Positions 48,537 to 56,695 of a stretch of 58,527 nucleotides of DNA are shown here, in pieces. Below the pieces are notes generated by a model. That model was not told the origin of the DNA, did no database searches, and saw only the letters and a list, made by a program, of their open reading frames with translations. Origin of the DNA: Planctomycetota bacterium (GTDB taxonomy: Bacteria; Planctomycetota; UBA1135; GCA-002686595); assembly GCA_002862085.1 (NCBI GenBank), contig PKCK01000019.1, positions 1 through 58,527 of the forward strand, written 5' to 3'. A program made the translations under genes and the position numbers. Position 1 is the stretch's first letter, and every line of letters starts with the position of its first letter.

Positions 48537-50783
48537 TCAGTATTCCCCGCCGACCACGTCGTCGCCCTCACCGCCCTCGTCGATGCCGTTCTCGCCGATC
48601 GAATACAGGGTGAAGGTCTTGCCCTTCAGCTCGTAGACGAAGGAGTTGCCCCAGTCGTCCACGAGGAGCGTGTCCTGGAGATAGCCCTTGGGGTGGTTCG
48701 GCGACGACTTGGTCAGCTCATCGAGGGTCTGGGGGAGCGCGTCGTCGTGATCGAGCTGGTAGAGGACCAGCCCGATGCTCACGCCGACCATGGTTTCGTT
48801 CGTGCGAGCCGTGGGCGTGTTGAAAATCTGGTCGTACTCCATCACGGGTACATCGGCCGAGCCCTCGCGGCCGAACTGTCCGTCGCCGGCCGCCATCGCC
48901 GGCCGGTCGAAGGCGAAGAACACGCCAGGGCCCAGCACCGGCATGGCGCTGATCTCGGGGCCGAAGGACGATCGGGTCGAGTGATGCACCATCCCGTCCT
49001 TGATGCGCACGCGGCGCTCCGAGGGCTGGAAGTGGCGCGTGAGCACGTCAGCGCTCGGGAGCGCCGCGACGTCCATCGGCAAGCCGACGCCCGCGAGCAT
49101 CGGACCGAAGGCCTTGAGCTGCGAGTACACGCCGCCCACGAAGCTGGCCCAGTCCGCGAAGCTCACCGTGGCGGCGCCGGCGAGATCGCCGAGGCCGGTG
49201 ATCCCCTCGTGGATCGAAGGCGCGGCGTCCGGGCCCGCCTCGAGGAGCTTGCGCACGCGGCGCACCTCCTTCTTCGCGTGGGACTTGTTGGTCGTGATCA
49301 CCACGCGGTCGCCGAGGACCGCGATCGTCGGCTTGATGAGCTCCGCCGGGTTGATCGGGAGCGCGCCGCCGCCGAGGTCGCCGAACATGTCCGGGATCGC
49401 CATCGTGTAGAGCGTCGAGATCTTCTTGTACTCGTCGCGCGCGACCTGAACCTCGTCGGTGGTCGCGGTGACCATCTTGAAGAGACCGTCCATGCCTCGA
49501 AGGAACGCGTCCTTGTCTTCGAGCTCCATGGCGATCATCAGGTTCGGCGCGGCGACCAGGGAGCCGAGCTTCGGCAGGCTGTAGGCGACGGCGCTGCCGA
49601 GCGGAGCGGCGAGGTCGCGGTCGGGGCGGAAGCCGAAGATCTGGTCGAGCTGCGCGAGGGCTTCGGGGCCCTGGTCGGCCGCGATCCCCGAGATCATGTT
49701 GACGAGGACGTCCTTGTCGAGACTGGTGACTGTGGTCACCAGGGCGTCGGGATGGGCCAGGGACAGAGCGCCCGCGGTGAGCGGCTCGCTGCCGAGCAGG
49801 CCGGCCATCGGGCCCGCCGCGGAGGGCCCGTGGACGCCTTCGATGTGGAAACGGCCTTCACCGTCGAGGTCGACGCGCCAGTGACCACCGCGGATCGCCA
49901 TGGAGGCGAAGGATCCGAAGAGCCCCTCCACGAGGTCGAGCATGGGCACGAACTCGGGCGCCTCCTCCATCAGCAGCCGCTCGACGAAGGGGTTGATGTG
50001 CGCCTCGAAGACGGTCGTGCCCTTGGGAGCGTCGATCGCCTCGCGGCCCGCGGCGAAGAGCTGAGCAGCGCTCTCGTCCTGCTGGCCGGACGCGAGGAGC
50101 CGGGCGAACTCCGCGCCCTCGACGTTCCCCATGGCGAGGGCCATGCGCGTCCCACCCGACATCACCTTGATGGAGCGATGCATGGCGGCCCACTCCACCT
50201 GATCCTCGGCGGTCGGCTCGTAACTCCAGACCGTGATCGCGTCAGCGCCCCACGCGCCCCCGTTCTCCAGCGTCATCGCGAGGGGCTGGAACTCGTTGTT
50301 GATCGGTGAATCCACGGTGAGCGCGTCCGAGAAGAACGCGGTCACTCGCTCGCAGGACGCCGCGTCGACGAAGTCCGCGACGATGCGGACTCCCATGTTC
50401 TCAGCGCTGTAGGTCATCGAATCGGAGTCCCCCATGAACGCGAACATGTCGCCAGCGGGGACGTCGATGGACATCGAGAGCGCCTTGACGCCGGAGCCCA
50501 TCTCGAGGAGGGGAGGGAGCAGACCGCTCGCGACCCCGTCGTCGTACTGCGCCAAGATCATCTCCATCGGATCGACGGGGGCGGCGCCCTCGCCAGCCAG
50601 CATCTGACCGATGGCGTCGTGGAGCTCGGGGTCGGCGAGCATGCGCGCTCCAGCGGTCCTGGGGTAGGCGGCGAGGAGCCCCTGCATGTCCGGGACCTGG
50701 AACGTGATGGCCGAGGTCGCGGGGTGAAGCGATGCGTGCTCCTGGGGGACGGCGATCGAGAGAGCGGCGAGGGCGATGAGCAT
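48537..50783 (-). CDS. Large exported protein (DUF3352-like) with GspG-like C-terminal domain
   Basis: 748 residues from ATG 50783, the Met opening the signal peptide MLIALAALSIAVPQE. Residues 30-640 repeat a pattern seen in DUF3352-like proteins (ITFQVPDMQGLLAAYPRTAGARML; AIRGGHWRVDLDGEGRFHIEG; GVFFAFDRPAMAAGD). The last ~80 residues resemble the type II secretion major pseudopilin C-domain: ALPQTLDELTKSSPNHPKGYLQDTLLVDDWGNSFVYEL, then FTLYSIGENGIDEGGEGDDV, with the calcium-site-like run. No pilin-type N-terminal helix precedes it. A surface or periplasmic structural role is inferred. Divergent from the cyclophilin gene. Confidence 0.75.
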   Translation of the reverse strand: MLIALAALSIAVPQEHASLHPATSAITFQVPDMQGLLAAYPRTAGARMLADPELHDAIGQMLAGEGAAPVDPMEMILAQYDDGVASGLLPPLLEMGSGVKALSMSIDVPAGDMFAFMGDSDSMTYSAENMGVRIVADFVDAASCERVTAFFSDALTVDSPINNEFQPLAMTLENGGAWGADAITVWSYEPTAEDQVEWAAMHRSIKVMSGGTRMALAMGNVEGAEFARLLASGQQDESAAQLFAAGREAIDAPKGTTVFEAHINPFVERLLMEEAPEFVPMLDLVEGLFGSFASMAIRGGHWRVDLDGEGRFHIEGVHGPSAAGPMAGLLGSEPLTAGALSLAHPDALVTTVTSLDKDVLVNMISGIAADQGPEALAQLDQIFGFRPDRDLAAPLGSAVAYSLPKLGSLVAAPNLMIAMELEDKDAFLRGMDGLFKMVTATTDEVQVARDEYKKISTLYTMAIPDMFGDLGGGALPINPAELIKPTIAVLGDRVVITTNKSHAKKEVRRVRKLLEAGPDAAPSIHEGITGLGDLAGAATVSFADWASFVGGVYSQLKAFGPMLAGVGLPMDVAALPSADVLTRHFQPSERRVRIKDGMVHHSTRSSFGPEISAMPVLGPGVFFAFDRPAMAAGDGQFGREGSADVPVMEYDQIFNTPTARTNETMVGVSIGLVLYQLDHDDALPQTLDELTKSSPNHPKGYLQDTLLVDDWGNSFVYELKGKTFTLYSIGENGIDEGGEGDDVVGGEY

Positions 50784-51133
50784 GGCGAGGTCGAGGAGGT
50801 TCGGAGGCGATCGGCGTGCGGGGTTGTAGGAATGAACGCAGGCCTGGCGAGGGCTCATGGATCGCTACGTGGCGGGGCGAGGATCATGGCGCGGAAGCTC
50901 CGCAAATCAACGATCCAGCGCTCGACCACCCTTCACGAGCGCATCGCGCCGAGCCACCCTATACTCCGCGGCCCGATCTCGACGATCCGTGCTCTCTCAC
51001 GTGGCGTCGGGTGCCGGCCAGCACGCGACCGGGCACGCGCCCGATCAGACCATCGAACACCCCCCCCCGAACCGGCGGGGGGGCAACCCGAAAAGCTCCG
51101 CACAACGGGCACACCCCATCGCCCTCCCCCACC
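50784..51133. other. 350-bp divergent intergenic region with a C9/G7 hairpin
   Basis: Between the starts of the large secreted protein (-) and the cyclophilin (+). A nine-C run (51060-51068) and a seven-G run (51077-51083) pair as a stem around GAACCGGC, 50 bp before the cyclophilin ATG. This could be a leader structure or slippage-prone tract. No gene is evident; promoters must lie here but no clear -35/-10 pair was seen. Confidence 0.6.
51060..51083 (+). repeat. Inverted homopolymer tract (C9...G7) in the leader of the cyclophilin gene
   Basis: Seven C of the C run can pair with the seven G, and G69/C76 extend the stem to 8 bp around a 6-base loop. It is 50 bp upstream of the ATG. Homopolymers of this length are unusual in the window and prone to slippage. 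Confidence 0.7.
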
Positions 51134-52138
51134 ATGGCGAAACACAAGGCGGCCACCGAGATCACGATCATCCAGGAAGAGCGCTCGGCGTTCGCAGAGA
51201 CCGTCGACCGCTACAAGTGGCACGGCCTCGGCCTCCTGGTGGTCCTCTCGGCCCTCATCGTCTGGCGTCAGCGCGCTGGCGTCGCGGCGGTCAAGGTCGA
51301 GCGCGCTGACTGGGCCGAGTTCTACAACGCCCAGAACGGCGAGGGCGACGTGAGCGAAGCCCTCGCGGATGCCATCACGCGGATCAAGGACCCGAGCGTT
51401 GCGTCCTGGGCCGGGATGGAGAAGACGATCCGCCAGACCAGCGATCGCTCGTTCGAGGCCGCGGAGGAGGCGCTCTCCCAGGCCCGGAACAACAGCTCGG
51501 CGATCCTCACGAAGATGACCTTCCCCGTCGGCAGCGACGGAGCCGAGGAGACTCTCTTCCAATCGATGGAGCGCCAGATCGCCATCGAGAAGGCGTTCCT
51601 CGAGGAGAACGACTTCATCTACTCGAACCCGCCCCTCCCGGACGATGCCCCCGTCGTCGAGTTCCAGACCGCCGAGGGGACGATCGCCGTGGGCCTCTAC
51701 ATGGACTTCGCTCCCCAGCACGTGAAGAACATGATGAAGCTCGTCGGAGAGGGGTTCTACGACGGCGTCCGCTTCCACCGCGTCGTGGGTGGCCAGTTCA
51801 TCCAGGGCGGGGACCCGAACTCCCGTGATGAAGACGCCGCGACCTGGGGCACCGGCGGTCCCGGGTACACCGTCCCGAAGGAGGACAGCGCCCTGAAGCA
51901 CGTCGCAGGCGCGCTCGCAGCCGCCAAGCCGGGCGGTGCCAAGGACTCCTCGGGGAGCCAGTTCTACATCACGGCCCAGCCCATGCACCGCCAGTTCGAC
52001 GGCGGATACGTCGTCTACGGCCAGGTCATCGAGGGGCTCGAGATCGTCGAATCGATCTCCAACGGCGCGATCCGGGAGGAGAAGGCTGAAACCCCGGTCG
52101 ATCCCGTGACCATCGTCTCCGCGAAGATCCGAGAGTGA
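51134..52138 (+). CDS. Membrane-anchored cyclophilin-type peptidyl-prolyl isomerase
   Basis: 334 residues from ATG 51134. One hydrophobic segment at ~35-50 (GLGLLVVLSALIVW) anchors the protein, placing the rest in the periplasm. Residues ~55-165 are a helical region unlike typical cyclophilins. The isomerase domain, residues ~170-334, holds VEFQTAEGTIAVGLYMDFAPQHVKNM, GVRFHRVVGGQFIQGGD, SSGSQFYITA and FDGGYVVYGQVIEG. Active-site Arg and Phe/Gln positions of cyclophilin (FHRV, QFYI) are conserved. Probably aids folding of exported proteins. A strong hairpin lies 22 bp after the stop. Confidence 0.92.
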   Translation: MAKHKAATEITIIQEERSAFAETVDRYKWHGLGLLVVLSALIVWRQRAGVAAVKVERADWAEFYNAQNGEGDVSEALADAITRIKDPSVASWAGMEKTIRQTSDRSFEAAEEALSQARNNSSAILTKMTFPVGSDGAEETLFQSMERQIAIEKAFLEENDFIYSNPPLPDDAPVVEFQTAEGTIAVGLYMDFAPQHVKNMMKLVGEGFYDGVRFHRVVGGQFIQGGDPNSRDEDAATWGTGGPGYTVPKEDSALKHVAGALAAAKPGGAKDSSGSQFYITAQPMHRQFDGGYVVYGQVIEGLEIVESISNGAIREEKAETPVDPVTIVSAKIRE

Positions 52139-52159
52139 CGCCCCCACTCGCGCCGGATC

Positions 52160-52194
52160 GAGGGCGGGCTCGGGTGGATCCCGGGCCCGCCCTC
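52160..52194 (+). terminator. Hairpin terminator after the cyclophilin gene
   Basis: A 15-bp stem (left arm GAGGGCGGGCTCGGG) with one G-T wobble and a 5-base loop (TGGAT), followed by CGTCGTTT. It ends 30 bp before the first parS-like site. Confidence 0.85.
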
Positions 52195-52223
52195 CGTCGT
52201 TTCCGCCCCGGACTTCGCCTGGA

Positions 52224-52239
52224 TGTTCCACGTGGAACA
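52224..52239. other. parS-like site 1
   Basis: TGTTCCACGTGGAACA, a perfect 16-bp palindrome matching the bacterial parS consensus TGTTNCACGTGNAACA. Chromosomal parS sites bind ParB and nucleate the partition complex. Confidence 0.93.
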
Positions 52240-52265
52240 TCACGAGCTCGCTAGCCGGGTCTCGA

Positions 52266-52281
52266 TGTTCCACGTGGAACA
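52266..52281. other. parS-like site 2
   Basis: Identical 16-bp palindrome TGTTCCACGTGGAACA, 42 bp from site 1 measured start to start. Confidence 0.93.
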
Positions 52282-52323
52282 TCGCGGGCCGCGAAGCTGC
52301 TCACAAGAGCCTGTTCAGCAGGA

Positions 52324-52339
52324 TGTTCCACGTGGAACT
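52324..52339. other. parS-like site 3 (one mismatch)
   Basis: TGTTCCACGTGGAACT, the same palindrome with the last base changed. It keeps the central CACGTG and both GTTCC/GGAAC arms. Confidence 0.85.
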
Positions 52340-52594
52340 CGGTCTCCAGAAGGCAGATCCGGCGCATCGAGACATCCTGCGACCCAGGACTTTCCTGACG
52401 CGACTCGGTCGCACCGTCCGTGTGGAGAACGCGGAACCGAGGGCCATCGGATCGGAGCGAGGCCGGGCTCCGTCCACAGAACCGGCCCCATGCGCCTCTC
52501 AGGCAGCAAATCGGGCAACACGATTGCCCATCTACCGAAGTGGAACGTGGCATGCCCGTGTGGAGAACCTGTGAGCAAGCCAGGGCAGAGGCGA

Positions 52595-52610
52595 TGTTCC
52601 ACGTGGAACA
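52595..52610. other. parS-like site 4
   Basis: A fourth perfect TGTTCCACGTGGAACA, 15 bp from the 3' end of parB. Confidence 0.93.
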
Positions 52611-52625
52611 TCCTCTGGAAAACGG

Positions 52626-53534
52626 TCAGTTCAGCTTCTGTTCGGGCGCCAGTTGGTCGCAGATGCGCTCGAGCTCCTCCCGATCGGAGTATTCGAGCTG
52701 GATCGAGCCTCTGTAGCCCTTCCCGTTCCTCAACTGAACGCGGACCCCGAGCGCCTCGCGCAGCCGAGCCTCCATCTCGCTCACCCAGGGCTCCACCTTG
52801 ACGGTGCCACGCGGCGCGACCTCCGTCGTTCCCTTCGCGAGGGCCTCGGTGGCCCGGACCGAGAGGTCGCCACGGACCACCTTGCCGAGGGCCGCCAGAA
52901 CGGCTTTCTTGGGCTTGATGCCGAGCAGGGCCTTGGCATGACCCATGGAGATCATCCCGCCCGCGAGAGCCTCCTGGGCCTCCGAGGGCAGGTCCAGAAG
53001 CCGCAAGTGGTTCGTCACCGACGCCCGGGCGATCCCGACGCGTTCGGCCACTTGCTCCTGGGTCAGGCCGACTCGCTCCATGAGCGCCTGGTAGCCGCGG
53101 GCCTTCTCCAAGGGATCGAGGTCCTGGCGCTGGACGTTCTCGACGATCGCCAGCTCGAGGCTGACCTCGTCGGAGACATCGTCACGGACGACCGCAGGGA
53201 TCTTCACCAGGCCGGCGCTCCGCGCTGCCCGCCAACGGCGCTCTCCGGAGACGATCTCGTAGCCATCGCCGACGCGGCGGACGCAGATCGGCTGGAGCAC
53301 GCCATGGCGAAGGATCGAGTCCCGGAGCTCCTCGAGCGCCGCGCTGTCGAACGTCGTGCGCGGCTGGTCCGGATTGCGCCGGACGGTCGCCACGTCCACG
53401 AGACGCGCGGCCACGTCGATCTCGGGCCGTGACCCCGTGGAAGCGGAAGGCCGGCGCTGATCGGACGGAGTCGCGTCAGGCTCCGGGGTCTGACCGAGAA
53501 GAGAGCCGAGGCCGCGGCCGAGGCGTCGTTCCAT
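52626..53534 (-). CDS. parB: Chromosome partitioning protein ParB
   Basis: 302 residues from ATG 53534; an earlier Met at 53600 adds a leader without ParB character. The N-terminus MERRLGRGLGSLLG is the ParA-stimulating motif of the family. Residues 55-110 hold the CTP-binding and cleavage box with VRRNPDQPRT, GYEIVSGERRWRAA (97-104). A helix-turn-helix follows around 150-175 (TQEQVAERVGIARASVTNHLRLLDLP). The C-terminus forms the dimer domain. ParB binds parS, spreads as a CTP clamp and works with ParA in chromosome segregation. No parA gene is next to it in this window. Adjacent parS sites lie just 3' of the gene. Confidence 0.95.
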   Translation of the reverse strand: MERRLGRGLGSLLGQTPEPDATPSDQRRPSASTGSRPEIDVAARLVDVATVRRNPDQPRTTFDSAALEELRDSILRHGVLQPICVRRVGDGYEIVSGERRWRAARSAGLVKIPAVVRDDVSDEVSLELAIVENVQRQDLDPLEKARGYQALMERVGLTQEQVAERVGIARASVTNHLRLLDLPSEAQEALAGGMISMGHAKALLGIKPKKAVLAALGKVVRGDLSVRATEALAKGTTEVAPRGTVKVEPWVSEMEARLREALGVRVQLRNGKGYRGSIQLEYSDREELERICDQLAPEQKLN

Positions 53535-53652
53535 GGGACGGGAGGGTGAGCGTTCGAGCGTGAAGTGAACCGGCTGCGCGACGGAACACGCGTGCAGCAC
53601 AGTGGCCTACCGTATCCTCCGGAGGCAGGGCAAGCACGTTGTCCCACGACAG

Positions 53653-54402
53653 ATGGCCGCCTTTCATCTCGCACTCAACGTCCTCCGCGGCGTCGTGACC
53701 GGACCGGCCTTCGCCATGGTGGTGCTGATGTCCTGGGCAGGTTGGTGGGGCCTCGAGCGCCTTCTCCCGCTCGGGCTCACCACAGGGGCCACGCACCGCC
53801 TCTCAGCTCACTACGAAGTTGCTTTTATGGCCGGGGGGATCGTGGCAGCGCTGACGGCAGCGAAGCTCGCCCGCCACGACGTGCTCCTACGTCACCTCCC
53901 GAGCACGACCCGGACGGCCACGGAGTGGGCGACCTGCGCCTGCGCCGGAGCTCTCACGGCCGGTGCCCTGGTGGTCCCGGCGCACCTGCTCCGCGAGTGG
54001 CAGCTCGAGCAATTCCGTGGCGCGGCCTCCTTCCCGGCGCTCGCGGCCTCGCTGGGGCATCTCAGCGCCCTTCTCGTGATCGGCCTGCGCGCGCCCTCGG
54101 GAGACCGCGTGGCGGCGCTCGCTGCCGCTGCGGCGGCGGGCCTCGTGCTCCCCGGGCTCCTGACAGGCGACACCCCGGCCTCCGCCGGCGTCCTCGTTCT
54201 GATCGATACGAGCGCGCCCCTGCGCAGATCGTTCGATTTCCCGGCCGATGGGGCTCATTGGCTCCGGGCGGCCCTGCCGACGCTGGGCTGGAGTCTGGTC
54301 GCCGCGGCCCTCGCCAGCCCGCGCGCCGAGCGCTCGACGATGAGCGCTCCACCGGCGCTCGCCCCGGAAGTCCCTCCCCATGAAGTACGCGATCCTCGGT
54401 GA
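53653..54402 (+). CDS. Multi-span membrane protein of unknown function
   Basis: 249 residues from ATG 53653; a GTG at 53602 is an alternative start with a basic leader (MAYRILRRQGKHVVPRQ). About six hydrophobic segments (FAMVVLMSWAGWWGLERLLPLG; ALTAGALVVPAHLL; LSALLVIGLRA; VAALAAAAAAGLVLPGLL; LGWSLVAAALA). No family recognised. It is divergent from parB and overlaps the metallophosphoesterase gene by 23 bp, which suggests translational coupling with it. Neither partner indicates a role in partition. Confidence 0.7.
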   Translation: MAAFHLALNVLRGVVTGPAFAMVVLMSWAGWWGLERLLPLGLTTGATHRLSAHYEVAFMAGGIVAALTAAKLARHDVLLRHLPSTTRTATEWATCACAGALTAGALVVPAHLLREWQLEQFRGAASFPALAASLGHLSALLVIGLRAPSGDRVAALAAAAAAGLVLPGLLTGDTPASAGVLVLIDTSAPLRRSFDFPADGAHWLRAALPTLGWSLVAAALASPRAERSTMSAPPALAPEVPPHEVRDPR

Positions 54403-55114
54403 CGTCCACGCGAACCTCGCGGCGCTCGACGCCGTGCTGGAAGCGGTGGACGCGGCCGGGGTGGATCGGATCGTGCAGGTGGGGGACGTGGTCGGGTACG
54501 GCTCGTCACCCGCGGAGTGCATCGAGCGGATGCGAGAGCGTCAGGCGCTCGTGGTGAAGGGCAATCACGACGCCGCGTGCACGGGCGAGCTGGACCCTCG
54601 CACGTTCAACGACGCGGCCCGCGCCGCGGTCGACTACACGCGCGCTCGGCTCGGCCCGGAGGACCTGCGCTGGCTGGCGAGGCTCCCCTACACCGCCGCG
54701 ACGGAGCACTGCAGCGTCACCCACGGCACCCTCGACGCGCCGGAGCTCTTCGAGTACATCCAGCGTCCCGAGGACGGCGACGGCTCCTTCGAGGCCCTCC
54801 GGCACCCCGTCTGCTTCCTCGGGCACACCCATCGGCCCGTCTCCCTGATGCGCCTCGCGGACGCGCCGCACAGGACCTCGTACACCTTCGCGGAGCGACT
54901 CGAGCTCTCCGAGACCGTCGGCGCTCTCGTCAACGTCGGCAGCGTGGGCCAGCCGAGGGACGACGACCCACGCGCGGCCTGGGCGCTCTTCGATGCCGAA
55001 GCCCGGACGGTGGAGATCAAGCGCCTCGATTACGACATCGAGGAGGAGGCTGATCGAATCGTCCGCGCCGGCCTCCCGAAGATCCTCGCGGACCGCCTCT
55101 TCCTCGGGATCTGA
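54380..55114 (+). CDS. Metallophosphoesterase
   Basis: 244 residues. The calcineurin-like metal-binding blocks are complete: GDVHANLAALDAVL (Asp8, His10), GDVVGYGSSP, GNHDAACTGE, VTHGTL and GHTHRP. The short form without extra domains resembles YfcE/DR1281-like phosphodiesterases, which hydrolyse phosphate esters or cyclic nucleotides in the cytoplasm. The exact substrate is unknown. It overlaps the membrane protein gene upstream. Confidence 0.92.
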   Translation: MKYAILGDVHANLAALDAVLEAVDAAGVDRIVQVGDVVGYGSSPAECIERMRERQALVVKGNHDAACTGELDPRTFNDAARAAVDYTRARLGPEDLRWLARLPYTAATEHCSVTHGTLDAPELFEYIQRPEDGDGSFEALRHPVCFLGHTHRPVSLMRLADAPHRTSYTFAERLELSETVGALVNVGSVGQPRDDDPRAAWALFDAEARTVEIKRLDYDIEEEADRIVRAGLPKILADRLFLGI

Positions 55115-55132
55115 GCCACCCTGCGGCGCGCT

Positions 55133-56437
55133 TCAGCCCCCGGCTCCCCGGAGGTAGCCGAGACCGTCCGGCAGGGTGTCGAGCCCCCGCTCGCCGAGAT
55201 CCGCTGCGAAGAGCGCCTCCAGGTCCCGGAGCGGCCGCTCGTCCCCTCGGGCCACGTATCGCCGCGCCTCGGGGCGGGTCCCGACCGCGACCATGACCTC
55301 GAGGATCGAACCCGCGTTGCAGACATGTCCCTCGATCTCCAGCTCCACGGGGGTTCCGTGGTGCTGGACGACGGCCGCCACGAGGGAGGCGGGGCGCGCG
55401 TGCAGCAGGACGCCCTCCCGCAGCTGGAGCACGACCTCGCTCGCGTTCGTGTAGGAGGGGAGGAGCGCCTCGGCGAGCGGCGCGCCGGCTGCGAGGAACC
55501 GGTCGGCCCAGACGAGCAGACCGTTGAGCGTCACGTCCCGCACGTCGGCGCGCGGCACGGCGCGCTGAAGGACCGAGTCGGTGTGGTCGGACCGGAGCCC
55601 GCGATCCCTGCGCTCGACGAAATGGGTCAGGAGCGTCACGGCTTCGAGGACGTGCAAGGACGCCGCCACGAAGCCGCGCAGGCGGGCGAGGCGCGGGTCC
55701 GCGGTCTCGAGGAGCGTGTCCTTGACGTGCGTGTCGTAGCTGGACTGGAGGTTGTGCACGCTGACCTTCCAGACGCGCGCGGCCTCCTCGCTGCAGACTC
55801 GACGCAGGAAGGCCTTCCGCTCGACAGGATCCTCGATGGGCCGGATCCCCGCCTCGCGAAGACTTCGATGGGCATCGAGGTAGCGCGCCGCGACCGTGGC
55901 GATCCGCTGTTCCTCGTCGTGGATCTCGACGAGGTCGATGTTGTGGGGGAGCCGCGGCCGCCGGGTGGAGCGCTCCTCGGGGGCGGCGCCCTCGCCCCGC
56001 TCGAGCTCGGTGGCACCAATGCGGCGGCCCTCGTCGAGGAGCGCCCCCATGAGGTCCACCAGGCGCGCCTCCGTGTACTTCAACGCCGCGTCGATCCCCT
56101 CGATCGCGCGCGCGCGATCATCGCCGAGTGCGTCGAGGATCCCGTACGTCGGGAGGCGCCGCACGAGGTGGCTCAGGCTCATCCCCGCGAGCGCGAAGCC
56201 GCGCACGGACGCGACGAGCTCGGTGAAGGCCGCGAACGCGCGATTCGTCCGCGCGCCGTGGTCGTCGAGGAAGGACTCGAGCTCGTCGGCCTCCAGCGAG
56301 AGGTCGAAGAAACGGCGCCTCGTCCACGCCGCACCTCCGGGGGCGGCGCAGGCCCTCAGGAAGAGTCCTGCGCGCTCCGCGAGCATCGCCCGGAAGTCCT
56401 GTTCCGAGACGGGCTCCTCGATGGGGAGGTCTTGCAT
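55133..56437 (-). CDS. 434-residue protein with C-terminal HPr phosphocarrier domain
   Basis: 434 residues from ATG 56437. Residues 1-330 are an unrecognised, mainly helical, acidic region (LSLEADELESFLDDHG; YTEARLVDLMGALLDE; LRSDHTDSVLQRAVPR). The C-terminal ~90 residues are an HPr domain: VVLQLREGVLLHARPASLVA has the phosphorylatable His at residue 346, and NAGSILEVM has the regulatory Ser at 377. The interval between the two (31) equals that between His15 and Ser46 of classical HPr. HPr passes phosphate from enzyme I to EII or acts as a regulator when phosphorylated on Ser. No PTS genes are near. Regulation of a sugar- or stress-response module is an inference. Confidence 0.8.
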   Translation of the reverse strand: MQDLPIEEPVSEQDFRAMLAERAGLFLRACAAPGGAAWTRRRFFDLSLEADELESFLDDHGARTNRAFAAFTELVASVRGFALAGMSLSHLVRRLPTYGILDALGDDRARAIEGIDAALKYTEARLVDLMGALLDEGRRIGATELERGEGAAPEERSTRRPRLPHNIDLVEIHDEEQRIATVAARYLDAHRSLREAGIRPIEDPVERKAFLRRVCSEEAARVWKVSVHNLQSSYDTHVKDTLLETADPRLARLRGFVAASLHVLEAVTLLTHFVERRDRGLRSDHTDSVLQRAVPRADVRDVTLNGLLVWADRFLAAGAPLAEALLPSYTNASEVVLQLREGVLLHARPASLVAAVVQHHGTPVELEIEGHVCNAGSILEVMVAVGTRPEARRYVARGDERPLRDLEALFAADLGERGLDTLPDGLGYLRGAGG

Positions 56438-56682
56438 CGGTGGTCGAGACCGCGTTCGCGGCGGTGAGGATGCGCCGCGGGAGCGGCCCGTGGAGAGCGT
56501 GGTCGTCACCTCGCGCTGCTGGAACGGGCGTGGCGGCCGACCATAGCACGAAGCCCCATCCGAGACCGCCCGATGGGAAGGGCGCGCCACCTCAAGGACG
56601 ACGCGCCGACGGGCCGAATCGAGGTGCATGGGTGACCGCGAGCATCGCGCGCCCTCCCCCCCCCTTTCAGACCCCACGCCCC

Positions 56683-56695
56683 GGAGCCAGCCATT
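56683..56695 (+). promoter_or_regulatory. Shine-Dalgarno and ATT start of the sigma factor gene
   Basis: GGAG (56683-56686) is followed after six bases by ATT (56693-56695). The frame is continuous with the sigma factor and contains no ATG, GTG or TTG upstream back to an in-frame TGA at 56633. The conserved N-terminus (ERCLETYLIEINEVPLLT) begins just downstream. Confidence 0.7.

Larger units (their letters stand above)
52224..52610. other. parS cluster (probable centromere region)
   Basis: The four sites lie in one 390-bp non-coding stretch between the cyclophilin terminator and parB. Short minus- and plus-strand open frames here begin with MFHVEH, which is merely the translation of the palindrome. 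Between sites 3 and 4 I see about 255 bp with no other repeats; it may be spacer or contain other binding sites. Confidence 0.9.

Noticed and set aside
52223..52801. Short open frames starting MFHVEH on both strands
   Set aside because: They are translations of the parS palindrome and have no further coding support.
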